A DNA stretch of 9,742 nt from a bacterium (lineage in GTDB: Bacteria; Hydrogenedentota; Hydrogenedentia; Hydrogenedentiales; SLHB01). The notes under the pieces are model-generated. The model did no database searches. It was given only the letters and a program-made list of their open reading frames with translations, and was not told where the DNA came from. The position numbers were made by a program, and so were the translations under genes. The stretch covers positions 1 to 9,742 of the forward strand of contig JAAEQP010001386.1 in NCBI GenBank assembly GCA_024231375.1, given 5' to 3'. Positions 5,871 through 9,742 of the stretch are shown here, piece by piece. Within the stretch, counting starts at the first letter, position 1. The number at the start of each line of letters is the position of its first letter.

Positions 5871-7286
5871 CTACTTCCTCTCGTCGGGCATGCCCAGCCG
5901 GCACACGGCCTCGGGACTAATCAGCGCGTCGAAGGCCGCCGCATCCATGATACCCTCGGCTAGGACCACGTCGCGAACCGACCGCCCGGACTTGGCGGCT
6001 TCCTGGGCCACGGCGCTTGCGCGTTCGTAGCCGATGGCCGGAAGCAACGCCGTGGCCGCGGCCGTTGACGCCTCCACATGGGCGCGGCACCGGTCCTCGT
6101 CGGCCTCGATGCCTTCCACGCAATGCCGCCGGAGGATGTCGCATCCCCGGGCCAGCACGTCGCAACTCTCCAACAAACACGCCGAGACCAACGGTAGGAA
6201 CGCGTTCAACTCCAGGTCGCCCTGCGAGCAGGCCAACGCGATGGTTTGGTCGTGGCCCATGGCCAGCATGGCCACCTGACTCACGGCTTCCGGAATCACC
6301 GGATTCACCTTGCCGGGCATAATCGACGACCCAGCCTGGCGTTCCGGCAACCGAATCTCGCCGAATCCCGCCTCGGGTCCCGACGACAGCAAACGAAGAT
6401 CGCTGCACACTTTCAACAAGGTTGTGGCGCACGCCTTGAGAATGCCCGATACCTCGACGAACACGTCCGCGTTCTGCGTCGCCTCGACCAGGTTCTCGGC
6501 GCGGGCGAAACCGATCTCCGTGCATTCGCGGAGGGCGTCTACGACCCGGAAAATGTATTGGCGGGGCGCGGCCAGGCCCGTGCCGATGGCTGTACCGCCC
6601 AGGTTGACCACCCGAAGCCGTTCTTCGCACTTGTAGATGCGCCAGCGGTCGCGGGTGAAGGCTTCGGCGTAGGCCGCCATCTCCCGTCCCAACGTGGTCA
6701 GCACGGCGTCCTGCATCTCGGTACGTCCGACCTTCACGACATGGGCGAATTCCTTCTCCTTGACCTGGAACGCTTCCTGCAACGCCACGACCCGCTCCTC
6801 AAGAGTGTGGAGCAGCCGGATTGCGGCCAGTTTCAGAGCAGTAGGATAGGTGTCATTGGTCGATTGATGCCGGTTGAGGTCGTCGAGCGGCGATACGCGG
6901 GCGTAGTTCCCGTACTCCTCATTCAACAGTTCGAGCGCGCGGTTCGCCAGCACCTCGTTCACGTTCATGTTCAGGCTGGTGCCGGCGCCGCCTTGCAGGA
7001 GGTCCACGGTGACATGCTCGGAGAGCGTGCCGTTGGCGAGTTCGCGGCACGCGCGTAGAATTGCCTCGCCTTTGGCGGGGTCGTCCGCCCAAACGCCCAG
7101 GGCCTGGTTCGTCATGGCGCACGCCAGCTTCACGGTCCCGTAGGCGCACACCAACTCCGAATGCACCGGCCGCGCCGCCAATGGAAAGTTCTCGACGGCG
7201 CGGACCGTGTGAATCCCGTACAGTGCGTCACGGGGAACCTGGCGTTCACCGAGAAGGTCGTGCTCGGTGCGGTACGTCTCGTCCAT
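5871..7286 (-). CDS. aspA: Aspartate ammonia-lyase (aspartase) of the hydrogenase maturation cluster
   Basis: The enzyme converts L-aspartate to fumarate and ammonia. The 471-residue protein carries the fumarase/aspartase signature GSSIMPGKVN (319-328), the loop with the catalytic Ser. It also has TSLNMNVNEVLANRALE (103-119), HQSTNDTYPTALK (140-152) and GGTAIGTGL (230-238). Length is normal for AspA (about 470-480). The GRT-x-x-QDA segment reads GRTEMQDA (188-195), where E. coli AspA has Gln-Leu at the variable positions. The ATG at 7286 follows GGGGGA and gives the usual N-terminus (MDETYRTEHDLLGE); the frame extends to a GTG at 7355, but those residues look unlike the family. An aspartase gene recurs in hyd maturation clusters of various bacteria. 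Supplying ammonia for the dithiomethylamine bridge is a plausible role. A fumarase or argininosuccinate-lyase role is less likely. Confidence 0.92.
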   Translation of the reverse strand: MDETYRTEHDLLGERQVPRDALYGIHTVRAVENFPLAARPVHSELVCAYGTVKLACAMTNQALGVWADDPAKGEAILRACRELANGTLSEHVTVDLLQGGAGTSLNMNVNEVLANRALELLNEEYGNYARVSPLDDLNRHQSTNDTYPTALKLAAIRLLHTLEERVVALQEAFQVKEKEFAHVVKVGRTEMQDAVLTTLGREMAAYAEAFTRDRWRIYKCEERLRVVNLGGTAIGTGLAAPRQYIFRVVDALRECTEIGFARAENLVEATQNADVFVEVSGILKACATTLLKVCSDLRLLSSGPEAGFGEIRLPERQAGSSIMPGKVNPVIPEAVSQVAMLAMGHDQTIALACSQGDLELNAFLPLVSACLLESCDVLARGCDILRRHCVEGIEADEDRCRAHVEASTAAATALLPAIGYERASAVAQEAAKSGRSVRDVVLAEGIMDAAAFDALISPEAVCRLGMPDERK

Positions 7287-7307
7287 GGTGTCCCCCAAAA
7301 AGCATGC

Positions 7308-7463
7308 GCGAGAAACGGGACAGAGGGGCTGCTGAAAAGGGCCCCGCCTCGCCACACGCAGGCCGCGAAAAGACCTGGGACAGTCCCGTCTGCGTCCGCC
7401 TCCGGCGGACTCCGCTTGGTACAGGTCCCGCGCGGCACGGGTTCCCGGTTTTTCGTTTCTCGC
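7308..7463. repeat. 10-bp inverted repeats bracketing repeat copy B
   Basis: GCGAGAAACG (7308-7317) and its exact reverse complement CGTTTCTCGC (7454-7463) lie on either side of copy B, the right arm overlapping its last two bases. They could close a larger hairpin or be remnant ends of an inserted element. Copy A has no equivalent pair. Confidence 0.5.
7350..7455 (-). repeat. Structured intergenic repeat, copy B (regulator-aspA spacer)
   Basis: The partner of 3929-4034: 106 bases, 98 identical, no gaps. The closing stem is kept: CGAAAA (7366-7371), ACC (7373-7375) and GGGA (7377-7380) pair with TCCC (7443-7446), GGT (7447-7449) and TTTTCG (7450-7455). A7373-T7449 replaces G3952-C4028, a compensatory change. 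The 7-bp hairpin at 7394-7410 has an intact stem and a changed loop base. In the third hairpin (7427-7441) the change at 7437 gives an A-C mismatch on the plus strand but a G-U wobble in minus-strand RNA. It lies between the stop of the TM1266-type gene and the aspA start, again inside the probable transcript. Confidence 0.88.
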
Positions 7464-7491
7464 TTTGCTCGCTTGGTACAGTTCCTCGCGA

Positions 7492-7755
7492 TCAGTGCTC
7501 GAAGATGATTTCCTTCACATCGATGCCGTCGATGGTCGCGAGCTTGTCGCGCAGTTCGAAGCTCTTGGCTTGGTCGCCGAACATCTCGAGGACGATCACC
7601 CCGCCCGGCGCGCAGAAATCACCGTCTACCCGGTGCATGCCCACGCGGGTCTTGATGTAGCAGCCGTATTCCGTGAAGAGGTCCTGAACGTCCCCCGCGT
7701 TCTTCACCCGGTCCGTCACGTGAATACCGAAAATGATGTGTGTTGTCTTCGCCAT
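7492..7755 (-). CDS. TM1266-type iron-only hydrogenase system putative regulator
   Basis: An 87-residue protein with the ACT-like/NikR-C-terminal-like beta-alpha-beta pattern of the family known as the TM1266 or iron-only hydrogenase system regulator. Visible features are an N-terminal strand (HIIFGIHVTDR), a helix, a central YGCYIKTRVGMHR strand, CAPGGVIVLEMFGD, and a C-terminal helix and strand (IDGIDVKEIIF). There is no DNA-binding domain, so regulator is a family name and not a shown function; it could bind a small ligand. In Thermotoga maritima the family member TM1266 is adjacent to hydG (TM1267), and the same adjacency is seen here. AGGGAG lies 7 bases before the ATG. It follows hydG after 55 bases, and repeat copy B lies downstream. 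Confidence 0.88.
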   Translation of the reverse strand: MAKTTHIIFGIHVTDRVKNAGDVQDLFTEYGCYIKTRVGMHRVDGDFCAPGGVIVLEMFGDQAKSFELRDKLATIDGIDVKEIIFEH

Positions 7756-7770
7756 GTGAACACTCCCTAT

Positions 7771-7783
7771 GCCACGTCGTGGC
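7771..7783. promoter_or_regulatory. Short palindrome in the hydG-regulator spacer
   Basis: GCCACG-T-CGTGGC is a perfect 6-bp inverted repeat in the 55-base spacer between the hydG stop and the small regulator gene, about 15 bases before that gene's ATG. It could be a hairpin just ahead of the ribosome binding site or a protein site. It is short enough to be chance in GC-rich DNA. Confidence 0.25.
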
Positions 7784-7810
7784 CTGTTCCCGCCAAGTAC
7801 CCCAGAAACC

Positions 7811-9208
7811 CTACACGTACACGTCGCGCTCGCCCGATTTCACGCGGTCGACCAGCGCTTCCGAAACCTTCCGGCGCGGCTCCGTCATATCGGCCAGCAC
7901 CTTGGCCACGCACGCTTCGCCCACTTCCCGTGTTTCGGGCGACGCGTAGTCGCACAGATACTCCATGAACGTGCTGACCGCGTTGACGCTGCAATGATCC
8001 TTGATCTTGCCCGGTTTGGCAAGGTCCATGAAGTCCGCGCCGGTCCGGCCCAGGCGGTAGCAGCCCGTGCAGAACGACGGAATGTACCCCAGCGACGAGA
8101 TGTCGCGGATGACTTCGTCCAGATGCCGATGGTCGCCCAAGGAGAACTGGCTCATGTCGGCCTGCTCTTCCTCGGCGTACCCACCCGGGTTGGTGCGGCT
8201 GCCCGCCGAGATCTGCGACACGCCCAGCGCGAAGGTCTCGCGCCGGATGTTGGGCGTTTCGCGGGTGGACATGATGATGCCCGTATAGGGTACGGCAATG
8301 CGAAGAATCGCCACGAGTTTGCGGAAATCGATGTCCGACACGGGATGAGGCGGATGACTGGCCACGTCCGAACCGAATGCCGGTTCGAGCCGCGGCACGC
8401 TGATGGTATGGGGCCCGACGCCGTACTTCCCTTCCAGATGGCGGATGTGCTGCATCATGGCCAGCACTTCGAATCGCCAATCGGCAAGGCCGAACAGAAT
8501 TCCCACGCCCAGGTCGTCGATGCCCGCTTCCATGGCGCGGTCCATGGCCGAAATGCGCCAATCGAAGTCCTTCTTCATGCCTTCCAGGTGGACGCGCGCA
8601 TAAGTCGCGCGGTGATACGTTTCCTGGAAAAGCTGATAGGTACCGATCTCGGCCGCTTTCAGTTGTTTGAACTCATCCAGCGTCAGCGGGGCCACGTTCG
8701 CATTGACGCGGCGGATTTCGCTGCTGCCGTTCTTCGTCTTGTAGATGGTTTCAATGGACTTCAGGACGTAGTTGAACCCTTCCTCCGGATACGATTCGCC
8801 CGCCACAAGCAGCACGCGCTTGTGCCCCTGGTCAATGAGGATCTGGACCTCGTGGGCGATCTCTTCCTGTGTGAGGGCGCGGCGCTTGACGTCGCGATTC
8901 GTCCTGCGGAACGCGCAATAGGTGCATTCGTTGGCGCACAGGTTCGAGATGTACAAGGGCGCAAACAACACGAGACGGCTGCCGTAAATCTCGTCCTTCA
9001 CAGTGCGGGCCGTGTCGAACAGTTCGCCCAGAAGCTCAGGGTCGCTGATGGCCATGAGCGCGGCGATCTCCTCCGACGAGATCCCTTTCATTTCCAGGCC
9101 CTTGGCGAGGACCTCGCGCACATGGGTGGCGTCCTTCTTCGACCCGTGGGCCAGAATTGCCTCAATCTGCTCTTCGTCAATGGGTACGGTCTCGATCTGC
9201 TGCGTCAT
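7811..9208 (-). CDS. hydG: HydG, [FeFe]-hydrogenase H-cluster radical SAM tyrosine lyase
   Basis: HydG cleaves tyrosine to p-cresol and dehydroglycine and turns the latter into CO and cyanide on an Fe synthon for the H-cluster. The 465-residue length matches the family (about 470). The radical SAM motif CANECTYC gives Cys91, Cys95 and Cys98 (CX3CX2C). The C-terminal CX2CX22C motif (Cys380, Cys383, Cys406), which binds the auxiliary Fe-S cluster carrying the dangler Fe, separates HydG from the related tyrosine lyase ThiH. Other family segments include LLVAGESYPEEG, LFGLADWRFEVL and VPRLEPAFG. The ATG follows AGGGAAG with 8-base spacing. The gene starts 4 bases after the upstream histidine kinase stop, so the two are probably cotranscribed. 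It leads the maturation genes of this window. Confidence 0.97.
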   Translation of the reverse strand: MTQQIETVPIDEEQIEAILAHGSKKDATHVREVLAKGLEMKGISSEEIAALMAISDPELLGELFDTARTVKDEIYGSRLVLFAPLYISNLCANECTYCAFRRTNRDVKRRALTQEEIAHEVQILIDQGHKRVLLVAGESYPEEGFNYVLKSIETIYKTKNGSSEIRRVNANVAPLTLDEFKQLKAAEIGTYQLFQETYHRATYARVHLEGMKKDFDWRISAMDRAMEAGIDDLGVGILFGLADWRFEVLAMMQHIRHLEGKYGVGPHTISVPRLEPAFGSDVASHPPHPVSDIDFRKLVAILRIAVPYTGIIMSTRETPNIRRETFALGVSQISAGSRTNPGGYAEEEQADMSQFSLGDHRHLDEVIRDISSLGYIPSFCTGCYRLGRTGADFMDLAKPGKIKDHCSVNAVSTFMEYLCDYASPETREVGEACVAKVLADMTEPRRKVSEALVDRVKSGERDVYV

Positions 9209-9212
9209 GGTG

Positions 9213-9742
9213 TCAACTTCCCTGGTCGTCCTCGGCGTCTTTCTTCAACGGTTGGGGGATCTCGAAGAAGAACTCCGCCCATGAACCTTGTTCGGACTTG
9301 GCCCCAATCTTGCCACCGTGTAGTTGCACGATACGCCAAGTCGTGTAGAGTCCTACGCCCGTTCCTTTGCGCTGCATCAATTCGGGCGATTGAATCCGGC
9401 TGAACCGCCGGAACAGTTTGGATCGCTGCGATTCCGGAAACCCGGGGCCTTCGTTCCAAACCGAAACACGAAGCCCGGATTCGTCCGTGTTCACACTCAC
9501 CTTTACCTTACCACTAACATTCCCGTACTTCACGGCATTCCCAAGTAGATTGACCAACACGACTTGCAGGAGCGCCGGGTCGCAGTCCACGGGCATAGGC
9601 CCCTCCGGCAAGTCCTGATCGACGGTCACTTCCTTCTCCTGAACCGCCGCCTGTACCAAGTCCAGGCAGGGCTCAAGCACATCGGCCAGGAAATCGACTT
9701 GCTTCGCATTCATCTCGAGCTGGCCGCCCTCGATTCTGGCCA
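9213..9742 (-). CDS. Sensor histidine kinase, C-terminal ATPase domain (N-terminus outside the window)
   Basis: About 175 residues are visible, and the frame is open to the window edge. The first residues (ARIEGGQLEMNAKQVDF) match the stretch just after the phospho-acceptor helix of HisKA kinases, so the His box lies beyond the window. The HATPase_c domain is complete: N box NLLGNAVKYGN, G1 box NEGPGF, F box KLFRRFSRI and G2 box GTGVGLYTTW. No receiver domain follows; the protein ends with an acidic and polar tail (KKDAEDDQGS). The stop lies 4 bases before hydG, so the kinase is probably in the maturation operon and could help control hydrogenase expression. The signal, the sensor domain and the response regulator are not visible. 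An ATM 9713 is an internal Met and not the start. Confidence 0.88.
   Translation of the reverse strand, partial: ARIEGGQLEMNAKQVDFLADVLEPCLDLVQAAVQEKEVTVDQDLPEGPMPVDCDPALLQVVLVNLLGNAVKYGNVSGKVKVSVNTDESGLRVSVWNEGPGFPESQRSKLFRRFSRIQSPELMQRKGTGVGLYTTWRIVQLHGGKIGAKSEQGSWAEFFFEIPQPLKKDAEDDQGS

Noticed and set aside
7325..7345. GGGGC...GCCCC stem between copy B and aspA
   Set aside because: Only 5 bp with an 11-base loop; likely chance at this base composition.
7287..7355. Earlier GTG start for AspA at 7355
   Set aside because: The added residues look unlike AspA N-termini and run into repeat copy B; ATG 7286 has a G-rich ribosome binding site and gives the expected N-terminus.
7769..9403. Long open frame on the plus strand opposite hydG (544 codons)
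   Set aside because: It lies antisense to a complete HydG with all cysteine motifs. The protein is rich in His and Arg as expected of an antisense shadow in GC-rich DNA, and it matches no family I know.
1..9742. CRISPR array, tRNA or rRNA genes, transposase genes
   Set aside because: No regularly spaced short repeats, no tRNA-like cloverleaf or rRNA segment recognised, and no transposase or integrase motif in any plausible frame.

Overview
The window looks like chromosomal DNA of a GC-rich (roughly 60% by eye), anaerobic or facultatively anaerobic bacterium with a hydrogen metabolism. Tandem Gfo/Idh/MocA and sugar-phosphate-isomerase-like genes, one with a twin-arginine signal, are frequent in Planctomycetota, Verrucomicrobiota, Hydrogenedentota and relatives. 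That lineage guess is inference and nothing in the window fixes it.

Left third, plus strand (1-2819): the 3' part of a Gfo/Idh/MocA oxidoreductase, a cytosolic TIM-barrel sugar isomerase/epimerase-like protein, and a second TIM-barrel protein with a twin-arginine signal peptide starting at a GTG. This is probably a small carbohydrate-modification set with an exported partner. The substrate cannot be read from sequence.

Right two thirds, minus strand (9742 down to 2816): an [FeFe]-hydrogenase H-cluster maturation cluster. In transcription order it holds the C-terminal part of a histidine kinase, hydG, a TM1266-type small ACT-like protein, aspartate ammonia-lyase, a four-helix membrane protein of unknown function, hydF and hydE. 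All three maturases are full length with their diagnostic metal-binding motifs. HydG makes the Fe(CO)2(CN) synthon from tyrosine, HydE processes it, and HydF is the GTPase scaffold that delivers the 2Fe precursor to apo-HydA. AspA can supply ammonia, a plausible nitrogen source for the dithiomethylamine bridge. The hydrogenase itself (hydA) is not in the window. The two gene sets converge and share a CTAG that supplies both TAG stop codons.

The most unusual non-coding feature is a 106-bp structured repeat present twice, ungapped, with 8 differences. One copy lies between hydF and hydE, the other between the TM1266-type gene and aspA. It can fold into a closed multi-hairpin structure, and two of the eight differences form a compensatory G-C to A-U change in the closing stem. 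Other points worth checking are the membrane protein, which resembles a rotary-ATPase c-subunit hairpin with a buried Glu, and an AT-rich dyad upstream of hydF.

The other gaps, 902-1012 and 9209-9212, show nothing beyond ribosome binding sites.
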